Assembly: GCF_002896965.1 (NCBI RefSeq)
Contig: NZ_LYMM01000032.1
Coordinates: 1-64,000 of the forward strand
Length of the DNA: 64,000 nt
Source of the DNA: Novosphingobium guangzhouense
Lineage (GTDB): Bacteria; Pseudomonadota; Alphaproteobacteria; Sphingomonadales; Sphingomonadaceae
Direction of reading: 5' to 3'
Shown here: positions 16,732-26,573 of the stretch, one piece after another
Position numbering within the stretch: position 1 is the first letter of the stretch
How the letters are laid out: each line of letters begins with the position of its first letter
Notes under the pieces: generated by a model
Told to the model about the DNA's origin: nothing
Databases searched by the model: none
What the model saw: only the letters and a program-made list of their open reading frames with translations
Position numbers and translations under genes: made by a program

Positions 16732-17598
16732 ATGGCAAGGATCGACGTGAACGGGCTGATGCTCGACTACGAGCTGATCGGCGATGAAGGTGCGCCGCCG
16801 CTGGTGCTGACGCCGGGCGGCCGCTACGCGCGGGACACTGCCGGGGTGCCCGAACTGGGCGCGAAGCTGACCCAGGGCGGCTACCGCGTGCTGCTGTGGG
16901 ATCGGCCCGGTTGCGGGGCCTCTGACATCGCCTTCACGGCTCCCAGCGAATCGGTGATGAATGCCGAGGCGCTGGTCGGGCTGGTCGATGCGCTGGGGCT
17001 GCGGGACGTGACGCTGGCGGGCGGCTCGGCCGGATCGCGCATCACCCTGATGGCGGCGGCGCGCATGGCGGCCAACGTGCGCCGAATCGCGATCTGGTGG
17101 ATCAGTGGCGGCCCGGTGGGGCTGGCGGGCCTTGCCTGGTACTACTGCGGAGACCAGATCGCGGCCGCCAGCAAGGGCGGCATGGAAGCGGTTGCGGAAT
17201 TGCCCAGCTGGGCGGATCAGATGGCCCGTAATCCAGGTCTGCGCGATATCCTGCTGGCACAGGACCCGGAAACCTACATCGCCACGATGCAGTGCTGGGG
17301 CAAGGCTTTCGCCTATTCCGATGCCTCGCCGGTGCCGGGTATGGCCGAGGCCGATTTTGCCCGGCTGACGATGCCTGTGCTTACCTTCCGTTCGGGGAAG
17401 AGCGACATGGCGCACACCCGCGAGACGTCGGAATGGGTCCACCGCCTGCTGCCCAATTCGACCATGGTGGAGCCGCCATGGGACGATCAGGAATGGAACT
17501 ACGTGTCCACGTTCCCGGAAGATGTCGCCGCCCGCCGGGGCCGGTTCGAACGCTGGCCGCTGCTGGCCCCGATGCTGCTCGACTGGTTCGACGGCTGA
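16732..17598 (+). CDS. Alpha/beta hydrolase
   Basis: The 288-residue protein has the alpha/beta hydrolase fold with an oxyanion loop near TPGGRYARDTAG, a GCGASD turn, and the nucleophile elbow AGGSAGSRITLM (serine at about residue 101). The catalytic acid is likely in TFRSGKSDMAHT and the histidine near the C-terminus. A GGGAGG site lies before the ATG. It follows the TauD-like gene on the same strand. The substrate is unknown; esters or C-C bonds in ring-cleavage products are possible. Confidence 0.88.
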   Translation: MARIDVNGLMLDYELIGDEGAPPLVLTPGGRYARDTAGVPELGAKLTQGGYRVLLWDRPGCGASDIAFTAPSESVMNAEALVGLVDALGLRDVTLAGGSAGSRITLMAAARMAANVRRIAIWWISGGPVGLAGLAWYYCGDQIAAASKGGMEAVAELPSWADQMARNPGLRDILLAQDPETYIATMQCWGKAFAYSDASPVPGMAEADFARLTMPVLTFRSGKSDMAHTRETSEWVHRLLPNSTMVEPPWDDQEWNYVSTFPEDVAARRGRFERWPLLAPMLLDWFDG

Positions 17599-17670
17599 CG
17601 GCGGTGCAGCTTGCAGACCCGGTCGGCCGTCAACCGATCCATCGGGCGCTGCCCCGCCTTGCGCGCGGGG

Positions 17671-18273
17671 TTACTTGGCCTCGGCGATCAGCTTGAGGGC
17701 GGCGGGGCTGGTCCAGTCGTTGCCGCCGGTGTAGCGCCACACTTCCTTGCCCCGGCTGTCGAACAGCACCGTCACGGGCAGGTTGCCGCCGTACTGGAAG
17801 CCGAGGTCGCCCTGTTCGTCGACCCAGGGCTGGATCTGCTCCAGTTCGCGGCGGCGCAGGATTTCGACGACCTTGTCGGTCTGGCCCATGTCTTGCGAGA
17901 TCGGCAGCACGGTGACGCCCAGTTCCGCCTCGCGGTCAATCAGCGTGTTGAGCGTGGGCATCTCGGCGATGCACGGCGCGCACCAGGTAGCCCACAGGTT
18001 GACCAGAAGCGGCTTGCCCTTGAAAGACGAAAGATCAAGGCTTTCGCCGGTATTGTCGACCAGGCTGACGGTGGGCATCGGTTCGCCCTTGTGCGAACGG
18101 TCAAGCTTGCCGCCGGGTTCCGGGGCCTGCGCGGGGCCGGCCTGTTTCGCTTCTTCGGAAGGCGCCGGTTGCGCGTCCTTGTTCCCTTTACTATCGCAGC
18201 CCGCGATCATCAGGGCCGAGGCCCCGGCCAGCGAACACAGGACGAGCGACTTGAGCGAACGGGAAGACAGCAA
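17671..18273 (-). CDS. TlpA-like thioredoxin-fold lipoprotein
   Basis: The start at TTG 18273 is chosen because it has a GGAG site and gives a proper lipoprotein signal: basic front, hydrophobic core and lipobox LMIAGC (Cys26). After a Pro/Glu-rich spacer comes a TlpA-type thioredoxin domain with the active site WATWCAPC (Cys98 and Cys101) and a [11 protein letters not shown] cis-proline loop. It should reduce disulfides in the periplasm, for example in cytochrome maturation. It diverges from argH with only 19 bases between the two start codons. Longer ATG starts upstream would run into argH. Confidence 0.9.
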   Translation of the reverse strand: MLSSRSLKSLVLCSLAGASALMIAGCDSKGNKDAQPAPSEEAKQAGPAQAPEPGGKLDRSHKGEPMPTVSLVDNTGESLDLSSFKGKPLLVNLWATWCAPCIAEMPTLNTLIDREAELGVTVLPISQDMGQTDKVVEILRRRELEQIQPWVDEQGDLGFQYGGNLPVTVLFDSRGKEVWRYTGGNDWTSPAALKLIAEAK

Positions 18274-18292
18274 GACGGCAGGCTCCAACCAG

Positions 18293-19666
18293 ATGTGGGG
18301 CGGACGTTTCGCCGAAGGGCCGTCCGCGATCATGCGCGAGATAAACGCCTCGATTCCCTTCGACAAGGCTCTGTGGCGTCAGGATATCGCGGCCAGCAAG
18401 GCCCACGTCGCCATGCTGGGCGCCTGCGGCATCGTTTCCGACGCTGACGCGGTGACCATCCGCGACGGTCTGGACGCGGTTGCGGCGGAGTACGAAGTCA
18501 GCGGTGTGCCCGAGGACTGGGACCTTGAAGACATCCACATGACCACCGAGTCGCGCCTGGCGCAGCTTATCGGTCCGGCCGCCGGGCGGCTGCACACGGC
18601 ACGTTCGCGCAACGATCAGGTCGCCACCGATTTCCGCCTCTGGGTGCGCGATGCGATGGATCAGGCCGATGCGGGCCTGCAGGCGCTGCAGGTCGCGCTC
18701 GTCACCCGCGCCGGGGAACATGCCGGTTCGATCATGCCCGGCTTCACCCATCTGCAAACCGCGCAGCCGGTGACGCTGGGTCACCACCTGATGGCCTATT
18801 ACGAAATGATCGGCCGCGACCGTTCGCGCTTCGCCGATGCCCGCAAGCGCATGAACCGCAGCCCGCTGGGCTCCGCCGCGCTGGCCGGGACCGGCTTCCC
18901 GATCGATCGGCTGATGACCGCACAGGCGCTGGGCTTCGACGGGCCGACTGACAACAGCCTCGATTCGGTGTCGGATCGCGACTTTGCGCTCGATTACCTG
19001 ATGGCCGCGAGCCAGTGCGCGCTGCACCTTTCGCGTCTGGCCGAAGAGTTCATCATCTGGGCCAGCCAGCCGTTCGGTTTCGTGGCGCTGCCTGATGCGC
19101 TGTCCACCGGCAGCTCGATCATGCCGCAGAAGAAGAACCCGGACGCTGCCGAACTGGTGCGCGGCCACTCGGGCCGCATCTCGGGCTGCCTGATGAGCCT
19201 GATGATGACGATGAAGGGCCTGCCGCTCGCTTATTCGAAGGATATGCAGGACGACAAGCCGCCGGTGTTCGAGGCGGCCGGCCTTCTGGCGCTGTCGATC
19301 GCGGCGATGGCCGGGATGGTTGCCGACACGCGCTTCAAGACCGATCGGATGCTGGCCGCGGCCGAACTGGGCTTCGCCACCGCGACCGACCTTGCCGATT
19401 GGCTGGTGCGTCAGGCCGACATTCCCTTCCGCGAGGCGCACCACATCACCGGCGCCGCCGTGAAGCTGGCCGAACAGCGCGGGTTGCCGCTTGACCAGCT
19501 GCCGCTGGAAGACCTGAAAGCCATCGACAGCCGCATCGACGAGCGCGTATTCAAGGCGCTCTCGGTCGAGGCTTCGGTTGCCGCGCGCAATTCGCACGGT
19601 GGCACTGCCCCCGATCAGGTGCGCCTGCGCGTGGCCGATGCCCGCGTCTCGCTGGGTCTGGAGTAA
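18293..19666 (+). CDS. argH: Argininosuccinate lyase
   Basis: The 457-residue enzyme splits argininosuccinate to arginine and fumarate, the last step of arginine synthesis. Family motifs are [10 protein letters not shown] at the front, [39 protein letters not shown], and the fumarase-superfamily signature [15 protein letters not shown] with the catalytic serine. The ATG at 18293 was chosen because the family starts here; a TTG 14 codons upstream is possible. The gene is followed 7 bases later by lptM and then lysA, so arginine and lysine synthesis are linked on one transcript. Confidence 0.97.
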   Translation: MWGGRFAEGPSAIMREINASIPFDKALWRQDIAASKAHVAMLGACGIVSDADAVTIRDGLDAVAAEYEVSGVPEDWDLEDIHMTTESRLAQLIGPAAGRLHTARSRNDQVATDFRLWVRDAMDQADAGLQALQVALVTRAGEHAGSIMPGFTHLQTAQPVTLGHHLMAYYEMIGRDRSRFADARKRMNRSPLGSAALAGTGFPIDRLMTAQALGFDGPTDNSLDSVSDRDFALDYLMAASQCALHLSRLAEEFIIWASQPFGFVALPDALSTGSSIMPQKKNPDAAELVRGHSGRISGCLMSLMMTMKGLPLAYSKDMQDDKPPVFEAAGLLALSIAAMAGMVADTRFKTDRMLAAAELGFATATDLADWLVRQADIPFREAHHITGAAVKLAEQRGLPLDQLPLEDLKAIDSRIDERVFKALSVEASVAARNSHGGTAPDQVRLRVADARVSLGLE

Positions 19667-19673
19667 TAGGTTG

Positions 19674-19970
19674 ATGAAGAAGGCTGCTGTCGTTCTGGTG
19701 CTTCTCAGCCTTGCCGCGTGCGGGCAGCAGTCGGCGCTCGGCCTGAAACCGGGGCAGACGCTGCCGCCCGCGCCTTATGGCCGGGCGGACAAACCGGCGG
19801 CGTCGGAGCTTCTCACCACGCCGACCATCGCCATTCCGGAGCGTAGCGTAGAGCTGCGGACCCGTTCGGAGGAACGTCAGGACGATCCGTTCGACCTGCC
19901 GCCGCCCGAAGCGCCCCAGCCCGACCCCGCCTCCAGCCCCACTACGGCCGCGTCCGGCCAGTCCGAGTAA
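19674..19970 (+). CDS. lptM: Small LptM-like lipoprotein
   Basis: This 98-residue protein has a short lipoprotein signal (MKKAAVVLVLLSLAAC, Cys16) followed by GQQSALGLKPGQTLPPAPYG, which resembles the LptM motif (CGQ...GPL..P). It then turns into a Pro/Asp/Ser-rich disordered tail. LptM helps the outer-membrane LPS translocon LptD/LptE mature. In other alphaproteobacteria a similar small lipoprotein sits between argH and lysA, as here. The longer tail is not typical of E. coli LptM. Confidence 0.8.
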   Translation: MKKAAVVLVLLSLAACGQQSALGLKPGQTLPPAPYGRADKPAASELLTTPTIAIPERSVELRTRSEERQDDPFDLPPPEAPQPDPASSPTTAASGQSE

Positions 19971-19978
19971 GAAGTCAC

Positions 19979-21238
19979 ATGGATCATTTCGCAGTCGTCG
20001 CCGGCGAACTCCACGCCGAGCAAGTGCCCCTGTCCGCCATCGCGCAGGAGGTCGGCACCCCGGTATACGTCTATTCGCGCGCTACCCTTTCGCGCCATGC
20101 GCAGGTCTTCCGAGACGCGCTTTCGGCGCTGCCCAGCGTGCACATTGCCTTTGCGGTTAAGTCCAACCCGAACCTTGCCGTCCTGCGCCTGCTGGCAAAG
20201 GAAGGCTACGGGGCCGACGTCGTTTCCGAAGGTGAGATGAACCGAGCACTGGCAGCGGGCATGAAGGCCGAGGACGTGGTGTTCTCGGGCGTCGGCAAGA
20301 CCCGCGCGGAACTGACCGCCGCCGTTCGCGCCGGGATCGGCCAGTTCAACCTCGAAAGCGAGGAAGAGGGCGTCGAACTTTCCGAGATCGCGGTGGAACT
20401 GGGCGCGAAGGCGACCTGCACCCTGCGCGTCAACCCGGACGTCGATGCGCGCACCCACGCCAAGATCTCGACCGGCAAGGCCGAGAACAAGTTCGGTGTC
20501 GCCTATGACCGCGCGGCCGGGATCTATGCTCGCCTTGCGGCGCTGCCGGGGCTGGAAATGCGCGGCCTTGCGGTCCACATCGGCAGCCAGATCAGCGACC
20601 TCGAACCCTCGCGGCAGGCGTTCATCAAGATGGGCGCGCTGATGGAAACGCTGCGCGCGCAGGGGCTTACGGTTACGCACATGGACCTCGGCGGCGGGCT
20701 TGGCGTGCCGTACAAGGCGACCGACGACCTGCCGACGCCCGCCGACTATGGCCGCATGGTGGCCGAGGTCGCGGGGGACTGGGGCGTGACCCTGATGTTC
20801 GAGCCAGGCCGCGTCATCACCGGCAATTCCGGCGTTCTCGTCACCGAAGTGGTGCGCGTGAAGCAGGGCACGACCAACCCGTGGATCGTCGTCGATGCGG
20901 CGATGAACGACCTTGCCCGCCCGGCGATGTACGACGCGTGGCATGACTTCGCGGCAGTAAAGCCTTCGGGCGAGACGATGACCGCCAACATCGTCGGCCC
21001 CATCTGCGAAAGCTCCGACACGTTCGCCATGGCGCGCGAGATTGACGTGGTGACGGCGGGCGACCTTGCCATATTCCGCACGGCGGGTGCTTATGGCGCC
21101 ACGATGGCGAACACCTACAACAGCCGCGCGCTGGTGCCCGAGGTGATGGTCGACGGTGAGAAGTGGGCGCTGGTCGCCAACCGCATCGAACCGGCCACGA
21201 TCCTTGCAGCGGAGCAGGTTCCGGACTGGCTGGACTGA
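19979..21238 (+). CDS. lysA: Diaminopimelate decarboxylase
   Basis: The 419-residue PLP enzyme makes lysine from meso-diaminopimelate. Visible motifs are the PLP lysine in IAFAVKSNPN (Lys61), VVSEGEMNRAL, the GLAVHIGSQI loop, LDLGGGLGVPY, FEPGR, and the substrate-site CESSDTF. It begins 8 bases after the lptM-like gene, too close for a lysine riboswitch between them. Confidence 0.97.
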   Translation: MDHFAVVAGELHAEQVPLSAIAQEVGTPVYVYSRATLSRHAQVFRDALSALPSVHIAFAVKSNPNLAVLRLLAKEGYGADVVSEGEMNRALAAGMKAEDVVFSGVGKTRAELTAAVRAGIGQFNLESEEEGVELSEIAVELGAKATCTLRVNPDVDARTHAKISTGKAENKFGVAYDRAAGIYARLAALPGLEMRGLAVHIGSQISDLEPSRQAFIKMGALMETLRAQGLTVTHMDLGGGLGVPYKATDDLPTPADYGRMVAEVAGDWGVTLMFEPGRVITGNSGVLVTEVVRVKQGTTNPWIVVDAAMNDLARPAMYDAWHDFAAVKPSGETMTANIVGPICESSDTFAMAREIDVVTAGDLAIFRTAGAYGATMANTYNSRALVPEVMVDGEKWALVANRIEPATILAAEQVPDWLD

Positions 21239-21243
21239 CCTTC

Positions 21244-22029
21244 GTGATCGAAACGCTTCCCCTTTTCCATCGCATTTCCGGCCGCCCGGTCGTGGTGCTG
21301 GGAGAAGGGGATGCGGCCGAGGCAAAGCGGCGGCTGGTCGAACGGGCAGGGGGCGTGGTCCATGCCGATCTGGGCACGGGTGCAGCGGCCGGGGCGCGGC
21401 TGGCGTTCATCGCGCACGAAGACGATGCCCGCGCCCAGGCTGATGTGGCTGCGGCGAAGGCGGCCGGAATGCTGGTCAACGCCACCGACCGTCCCGCACT
21501 ATGCGATTTCACGGTGCCTTCGATCCTTGATCGCTCGCCCGTGCTGGTGGCGGTGGGGACGGGCGGGGCCTCTGCCGGGCTGGCCAAACAGCTGCGGCTG
21601 CGGCTGGAGGCGCTGTTGCCGCAGTCGCTGGGATCGCTGGCAAGCGCCCTGCAGTCCGCACGCGGACGGCTGCGCGAAAGGTTCCCCGATGCGGGCGAAC
21701 GCCGCCGCGCGCTGGATGCGGCGCTGACGGCGGGCGGCGTGCTCGATCCGCTGGTGACGGGCAGCGCAGAGCGGGTGGACGGCTGGCTAGACGGCGCGGG
21801 CGCTCAGGCGGGCGAATGCGTCGAGATCACCCTGCGCAGCGATGATCCCGATGACCTTACCTTGCGCGAGGCTCGCCTGCTTGGCGCGGCGGATGTGGTT
21901 ATTCACGATTCGCGCGTTGTCCCGGCGATCCTGAACCGCGCGCGCGCCGATGCAGAGCGGCGGATCGACGGTGCGCAGCGCCGGCCGGATAGGCTGACCG
22001 TTGTTCTGAGGCTGCCCGCGGGGGCCTAG
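21244..22029 (+). CDS. Siroheme synthase N-terminal (precorrin-2 dehydrogenase/ferrochelatase) with a methyltransferase remnant
   Basis: The start is a GTG at 21244, five bases after the lysA stop. Residues 1-185 match the CysG N-terminal module: an NAD-binding [27 protein letters not shown], then [18 protein letters not shown] and [17 protein letters not shown]. It should oxidise precorrin-2 and insert iron to make siroheme. Residues 192-243 look like a broken start of the SUMT methyltransferase domain ([30 protein letters not shown]), whose Gly-rich SAM loop has been lost, and the rest of that domain is missing. The stop overlaps that of ruvX on the other strand. Confidence 0.85.
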   Translation: MIETLPLFHRISGRPVVVLGEGDAAEAKRRLVERAGGVVHADLGTGAAAGARLAFIAHEDDARAQADVAAAKAAGMLVNATDRPALCDFTVPSILDRSPVLVAVGTGGASAGLAKQLRLRLEALLPQSLGSLASALQSARGRLRERFPDAGERRRALDAALTAGGVLDPLVTGSAERVDGWLDGAGAQAGECVEITLRSDDPDDLTLREARLLGAADVVIHDSRVVPAILNRARADAERRIDGAQRRPDRLTVVLRLPAGA

Positions 22030-22496
22030 AACATCCTGCGGGCAAGCGCATCGATGGCGCCTTGCAGGATCACCGCCGCAGCTGCCGAATCGATGCGGGT
22101 AGCGCGCTTGGCTCGGCTCATGTCCTGTTCGATGAGGCCGCGCTCGGCACTGGAAGTGGACCAGCGTTCGTCCCACAGCAGGATCGGCAGGCCCAGCACC
22201 GCAAGGTTGCGGGCATAGGCGCGGCTGGACTGCGCGCGCGGGCCTTCGGAGCCGTCCATGTTGAGCGGGAGGCCGATGACGATCCCGGTGATCGAACGCT
22301 CGCGGATCAGGTCTTCCATCAGGGCCTTGTCGGCGCCGAACTTGCCGCGCTTGATGGTCTTGCCGGGCGAGGCGATACGCCAGCCGGCGTCGCAGAATGC
22401 CGTGCCGATGGTCTGCGTACCAAGGTCCAGCCCCAGCAGCGCGCCTGCGTTCGGCAGGGCATCGCGAAATTCCAGCGAACTGGTGGTGGGGGTCAC
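22026..22496 (-). CDS. ruvX: Holliday junction resolvase-like RuvX (YqgF)
   Basis: The 156-residue protein has the YqgF/RuvX RNase-H fold: [17 protein letters not shown] with the first catalytic aspartate, [35 protein letters not shown], and [16 protein letters not shown] with the last aspartate. The family is implicated in pre-16S rRNA 5' maturation and possibly recombination. The GTG at 22496, overlapping the stop of the upstream gene as GTGA, is preferred over the ATG at 22517. Confidence 0.93.
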   Translation of the reverse strand: MTPTTSSLEFRDALPNAGALLGLDLGTQTIGTAFCDAGWRIASPGKTIKRGKFGADKALMEDLIRERSITGIVIGLPLNMDGSEGPRAQSSRAYARNLAVLGLPILLWDERWSTSSAERGLIEQDMSRAKRATRIDSAAAAVILQGAIDALARRMF

Positions 22497-23614
22497 TTTT
22501 TCTGCGTCGCCAGCCACGCTTGAGTGCGCCTTTCGAAATCGGCCCTGAGGTTCGCCCAGAACAGGGTCACGTCATAGAGGTGATAGTTGTTGCCCGGAAG
22601 CACGTATGCGCCAAGGTCAAGCTTGGGTGGCGGGCCGATGTGAAGGAAATGGTCCGGGCCACAGGCGGCCGGCACGACCCCGGCGGCCATCGTCCCGGTG
22701 CGCGCCTTGAAGTCAGGGACCAGGGTGCCAAGGTTCGCGTCGGCTTGGGCGGCACTGTTCGGCACGCCGGTCAGCGGGTTGGAGCACAGGAACGCGCTTC
22801 CTGCCACTGACTGTGCATCCAGTCCGGTACGGCGGGCATAGGCCTTGAGCAGCATTGCGGTATCCGCGGGATCGGCTACCGAAAGCCAGCTGACGACGCA
22901 GCCGGACTGGTCTGCCCGTACGCAGGCAGGGACACCCATCTTCGGCAGGTCATGTGCCAGCGAGACGGGCCAGCCGATCACCCAGGCGCCGACAAGCCGC
23001 TCTGCCAGCGGCGTTCCGGCAATGCGGTCGCGCATCAGGCGGCGCAGCAGGAACGCGCCCTGGCTGTGCCCGGCCAGCGCAATCGGCTGGCCCGGCCGCA
23101 GGTTGCGGGTGAAGATTTCGAAAGAGGCAAGCACGTCGGCATAGGCAAGGTCGATCGCCTGCGCCGCCTCGGGCCTTGCGGTCAGGAAGGTGCCGACGGC
23201 GGCCTGACGGTAGCGCGGCGCCCAGACTTCGCCCTGGTTGAAGGGGCTGGCCATGCCCTGTACGAACAGGTTCGCACGATCGCGGCTGACCTTGTCGTCC
23301 AGCGCGGCGTTCCACGCATCGCGTGCGATGTAGCTGGTGGGATGGACGAAGAAGACCGCCACCGGCAGCTTCGTATCGGGCGCTTTCACCCCCGGCGGGA
23401 GCCACGACGAGGGATCGTCCTTCAGGCCGGGCCGAGCGACCCACATTGCCGGGTTGTTCCACGATTCGGGCGGCAGCGCCTGTTGCTGAGCGAACGAAAC
23501 GCTGGGCACGAAGGCCATCTCGGTCAGGTCTTCCGACCAGTACCACAAGGCCAGGATCAGCGCGAGCACCGCCACCGTCAGCCCCGCGATGAGGTAGAGG
23601 AACTTTCGCGCCAT
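22493..23614 (-). CDS. DUF3089 alpha/beta hydrolase, membrane anchored
   Basis: This 373-residue protein starts with one transmembrane anchor ([22 protein letters not shown]) and then a periplasmic alpha/beta hydrolase domain of the DUF3089 type: [49 protein letters not shown], and the nucleophile elbow [14 protein letters not shown]. The final GPDHFLHIG carries the probable catalytic histidine. The substrate is unknown. It follows lepB by six bases on the same strand and is coupled to ruvX. Confidence 0.9.
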   Translation of the reverse strand: MARKFLYLIAGLTVAVLALILALWYWSEDLTEMAFVPSVSFAQQQALPPESWNNPAMWVARPGLKDDPSSWLPPGVKAPDTKLPVAVFFVHPTSYIARDAWNAALDDKVSRDRANLFVQGMASPFNQGEVWAPRYRQAAVGTFLTARPEAAQAIDLAYADVLASFEIFTRNLRPGQPIALAGHSQGAFLLRRLMRDRIAGTPLAERLVGAWVIGWPVSLAHDLPKMGVPACVRADQSGCVVSWLSVADPADTAMLLKAYARRTGLDAQSVAGSAFLCSNPLTGVPNSAAQADANLGTLVPDFKARTGTMAAGVVPAACGPDHFLHIGPPPKLDLGAYVLPGNNYHLYDVTLFWANLRADFERRTQAWLATQKK

Positions 23615-23620
23615 GCCCGG

Positions 23621-24541
23621 TCAGTAGGCTTTTGCGGGATCGACGCGCGGACGCAGGCTGGAGAACGTGCGTCCGTCCCGCAGGGCGCTCCACCAGGTCA
23701 GCGGGTTCCAGCTTTGCGAGCCGTCGAGCGAGAAGGTGATGAACTCTGCCCGGCCGCCTATGTCGGAGAGCGGGACGGGCCCGCCGAGGCCGCCGTCGGG
23801 TTGCCCCTGCCAGTTGGTGGTGAAGGGCGCGCGGCTGTCCGCCGAACGGTCGCGATCGTCACCCATCAGGAAAACGTGGCCTTCGGGCACCTTGACCTCG
23901 GGATAGTTGTCGAGGCTCTGGTCGATATAGTCGATGACCTGATAGCTGGCGCCGTTGGGCAGCGTCTCGCGGTAGGTCGGCAGTTCGTAGACATCGCGAC
24001 CCGAAGGCAGGCGGGTGCGGTACTGCTCGAAACCGTCATAGCAGTGGCCGGTTTCCTGCCCTTCGCAGGTCAGTTGGTCGTCCGCGGCGATCTGCACGGG
24101 CGGTTCGATTTCACGCGGGATGAACTTGCCGTTGAGGCGGATGCGGCCGTCGATCACGGCAATGCGATCGCCGGGAAGGGCGACGACGCGCTTGATCAGA
24201 TCGGCCTTGCGATTGCCGGGAACGACGATGACGATATCGCCATATGCGGGCGTGGAACCGAGGATTCGCGTGGTCGAGCGCGGCAGCAGGTGGAAGCTGA
24301 GCGACGACCAGTTCCAGCCGTAGGGATACTTCGACACGATCAGCCGGTCGCCCACCAGCAGCCCCGGCATCATCGAGATTGACGGGATGTAGAACGGCTT
24401 GGCCACCAGCGAATGGAACGCCAGCACCCCCAGCAGCATGACGACCAGCCCGCGCAGTTCGTGCCACCAGTTGGTGGCTGGGCGCTGGGGTTCCGGCTTG
24501 GCCTGTGTGAGAGAGTCGGGCCGGGCGGTATGATCGGTCAT
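23621..24541 (-). CDS. lepB: Signal peptidase I
   Basis: The 306-residue protein has a basic front, one membrane helix (LVVMLLGVLAFHSLVAKPF), the catalytic serine in IPSISMMPGLLVGD (Ser56) and the general-base lysine in ADLIKRVVALPGDRI (Lys117), followed by MGDDRDRSADSR. It removes signal peptides from exported proteins at the inner membrane. The ATG at 24541 was chosen because the longer frame to 24607 has no family similarity in its first 22 residues. Only one front membrane helix is visible, as in other alphaproteobacteria. Confidence 0.96.
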   Translation of the reverse strand: MTDHTARPDSLTQAKPEPQRPATNWWHELRGLVVMLLGVLAFHSLVAKPFYIPSISMMPGLLVGDRLIVSKYPYGWNWSSLSFHLLPRSTTRILGSTPAYGDIVIVVPGNRKADLIKRVVALPGDRIAVIDGRIRLNGKFIPREIEPPVQIAADDQLTCEGQETGHCYDGFEQYRTRLPSGRDVYELPTYRETLPNGASYQVIDYIDQSLDNYPEVKVPEGHVFLMGDDRDRSADSRAPFTTNWQGQPDGGLGGPVPLSDIGGRAEFITFSLDGSQSWNPLTWWSALRDGRTFSSLRPRVDPAKAY

Positions 24542-24561
24542 GCGGGGGGAAACTCGGGGCT

Positions 24562-24966
24562 TTAGGAGAGGGGACGCGCTTCGATGATCACGAAGGCCTG
24601 CGCCCATGGGTGGTCATCCGTGAGGGTCAGGTGAACCACGGCTTCATGGCCTGCGGGGATCATGGAATCCAGCCGCTCCTTCGCGCCGCCGGTCAATGCC
24701 AGCGTGGGGGCGCCGGAGGGGGCGTTGATGACGCCAATGTCCTTCATGAACACGCCCGCCTTGAACCCGGTTCCGACCGCCTTGGAAAACGCCTCCTTGG
24801 CGGCGAAGCGCTTTGCCAGCGTGCCTGCTATCGTGTGCGGACGGCGGGCAGCCTTGGTGCGCTCCACCTCGGTGAAGACACGGTTGAGGAAGCGGTCGCC
24901 GTAGCGCTCAAGCGAATTGGCGATGCGCTCGATGTTGCACAGATCGGAGCCGAGGCCGATGATCAT
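24562..24966 (-). CDS. acpS: Holo-[acyl-carrier-protein] synthase
   Basis: The 134-residue enzyme transfers phosphopantetheine to acyl carrier protein. Motifs are [13 protein letters not shown] with the Mg-binding aspartate (Asp8), [27 protein letters not shown] with the second acid (Glu), and the closing [18 protein letters not shown]. It lies between pdxJ and lepB on one strand, an order common in alphaproteobacteria. Confidence 0.96.
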   Translation of the reverse strand: MIIGLGSDLCNIERIANSLERYGDRFLNRVFTEVERTKAARRPHTIAGTLAKRFAAKEAFSKAVGTGFKAGVFMKDIGVINAPSGAPTLALTGGAKERLDSMIPAGHEAVVHLTLTDDHPWAQAFVIIEARPLS

Positions 24967-24991
24967 CTGCTTGCTCCGAAATGATTTATCA

Positions 24992-25732
24992 TCACCGCAC
25001 CTCGTCCATCAGCGCGCGCATCTTCTTCACGCTGGCTTCCAGCCCGATGAAGATCGCCTCGCCGATGAGGTAGTGGCCGATATTGAGTTCCGCCAGTTGC
25101 GGAATCGCGGCGATGGGCTGGACGTTCTCGTAAGTCAGGCCATGCCCTGCGTGGGGCTCGATGCCGTTCTTGGCCGCAAGCGCTGCCATATCGACGATAC
25201 GGCGCAATTCGTGCGCGACCTGTTCGCCCTCGGCATGGGCATATTCGCCGGTGTGGAATTCCACCACCGGGGCGCCCAGCTTCATCGCCGCTTCGATCTG
25301 GCGAGGCTCGGGCGCGATGAACAGGCTGACGCGGATTCCCGCGTCGGAGAGCCGCGCCACGATCGGGGCCAGGCGATTGTGCTGGCCCGCCGCGTCCAGC
25401 CCGCCCTCGGTCGTGCGCTCCTCGCGCCGTTCGGGGACGATGCAGGCAGCGTGGGGGCGATGCCTGAGTGCGATTTCCAGCATCTCGTCCGTCGCTGCCA
25501 TCTCCAGGTTGATCGGCAGGCCGGTAGCTTCGGCGACCCGGAACAGATCCTCGTCGCGGATGTGGCGGCGATCCTCGCGCAAGTGGACGGTGATGCCGTC
25601 GCCCCCCGCTTGCGCCACTATCTGCGCTGCGCGGGCAGGGTCCGGATGCTGGCCCCCACGCGCGTTGCGGATCGTCGCGACATGGTCGATGTTGACGCCG
25701 AGACGAAGGCGGGCGGGCTTGAGCACGTTCAT
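24992..25732 (-). CDS. pdxJ: Pyridoxine 5'-phosphate synthase
   Basis: The 246-residue TIM-barrel enzyme joins deoxyxylulose phosphate and aminoacetone phosphate to make vitamin B6. Clear blocks are [68 protein letters not shown] and [11 protein letters not shown]. The start at 25732 gives the family's usual front; an ATG six codons earlier is also open. It is downstream of pyrE across three short repeats. Confidence 0.96.
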   Translation of the reverse strand: MNVLKPARLRLGVNIDHVATIRNARGGQHPDPARAAQIVAQAGGDGITVHLREDRRHIRDEDLFRVAEATGLPINLEMAATDEMLEIALRHRPHAACIVPERREERTTEGGLDAAGQHNRLAPIVARLSDAGIRVSLFIAPEPRQIEAAMKLGAPVVEFHTGEYAHAEGEQVAHELRRIVDMAALAAKNGIEPHAGHGLTYENVQPIAAIPQLAELNIGHYLIGEAIFIGLEASVKKMRALMDEVR

Positions 25733-25750
25733 GGGATCATCCGATGGCAA

Positions 25751-25792
25751 GAATTGCTGGGCGCGAATTACTGGGCGCGAATTACTGGGCGC
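25751..25792. repeat. Three tandem copies of a 14-base unit at the pyrE 3' end
   Basis: The unit GAATTRCTGGGCGC occurs at 25751-25764, 25765-25778 and 25779-25792. The last copy contains the final codons and stop (TAA, at 25784-25782 on the minus strand) of pyrE, so the others look like slippage copies of that end. A repeat this short might change in copy number between strains. No protein effect is expected, because the stop precedes the extra copies. Confidence 0.75.
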
Positions 25793-26369
25793 GGCTGCCG
25801 GGCTTGACCGCCTGCGAGGAGGCCAGTTCGGGCGGCAGTTCGTTAGGCGCGTAAGTCGGGAAGTTGAGCGCCACCAGCGGGAAGAACGGCACGCCGAGGT
25901 CTACCGATCCGGCCGAACGGTCCACCAGCGAAGCCGCCGCGATCACGGTGCCGCCCGCTTCCTCGATGGCCTTGATCGCTTCGCGGCTGGACAGGCCGGT
26001 GGTGACCACGTCCTCGACCATCAGCACCTTGTCGCCCGGCTCCAGCGTGAAGCCGCGGCGCAGTTCGAAAGTGCCGGTGGGGCGTTCCACGAACATGGCA
26101 TCGACCTGCAGCGCGCGGCCCATTTCCTGGCCGATGATGACGCCGCCCATCGCGGGGGAGACGACCTTGGTGATCTGCTTGCGGATGTCGTGCGGCAGGT
26201 TGGCGGCGATGGCGACGGCAAGACGCGCGGCGCGGTCAGGGTTCATCAGCACGCGTGCGCACTGCAGATAGTACGCACTGTGGCGGCCGGACGACAGCAG
26301 GAAGTGTCCTTCCAGCAGCGCCTTGCTGGCGCGGAATTCGGCGAGGACCTCTTCTTCGAGCATTTGCAA
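25782..26369 (-). CDS. pyrE: Orotate phosphoribosyltransferase
   Basis: The 195-residue enzyme joins orotate with PRPP in pyrimidine synthesis. The PRPP-binding motif is [21 protein letters not shown], and the front has [22 protein letters not shown]. It begins a minus-strand run pyrE-pdxJ-acpS-lepB-DUF3089-ruvX. The 204 bases between pyrE and ctaC hold both divergent promoters, but I could not assign boxes with confidence. Confidence 0.97.
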   Translation of the reverse strand: MQMLEEEVLAEFRASKALLEGHFLLSSGRHSAYYLQCARVLMNPDRAARLAVAIAANLPHDIRKQITKVVSPAMGGVIIGQEMGRALQVDAMFVERPTGTFELRRGFTLEPGDKVLMVEDVVTTGLSSREAIKAIEEAGGTVIAAASLVDRSAGSVDLGVPFFPLVALNFPTYAPNELPPELASSQAVKPGSRAQ

Positions 26370-26573
26370 CTATACCTCTGGAGCGTTTTTCGAATGATCG
26401 CGCGCAGTTCGCCTGCGCGTTACGGCAAAAATTCCCCTAGAGGCGCTTGAGACGGGCGGCAAGGCCGCGTATAGCCCGGCCCAAAGGGGGCGAAAAACGC
26501 CGCCATTACAGGGGTGCGCTTGAAGTCGGCAAGCCGACGCAGGCGTTCGAAGGAAGTGGAAGCGCAAAAAACC

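Noticed and set aside
19970..19979. A lysine riboswitch before lysA
   Set aside because: Only eight bases lie between the upstream stop and the lysA start.
19877..21325. A 482-codon minus-strand frame opposite lysA
   Set aside because: lysA on the plus strand has the PLP lysine and other motifs; the antisense frame has no recognisable domain.
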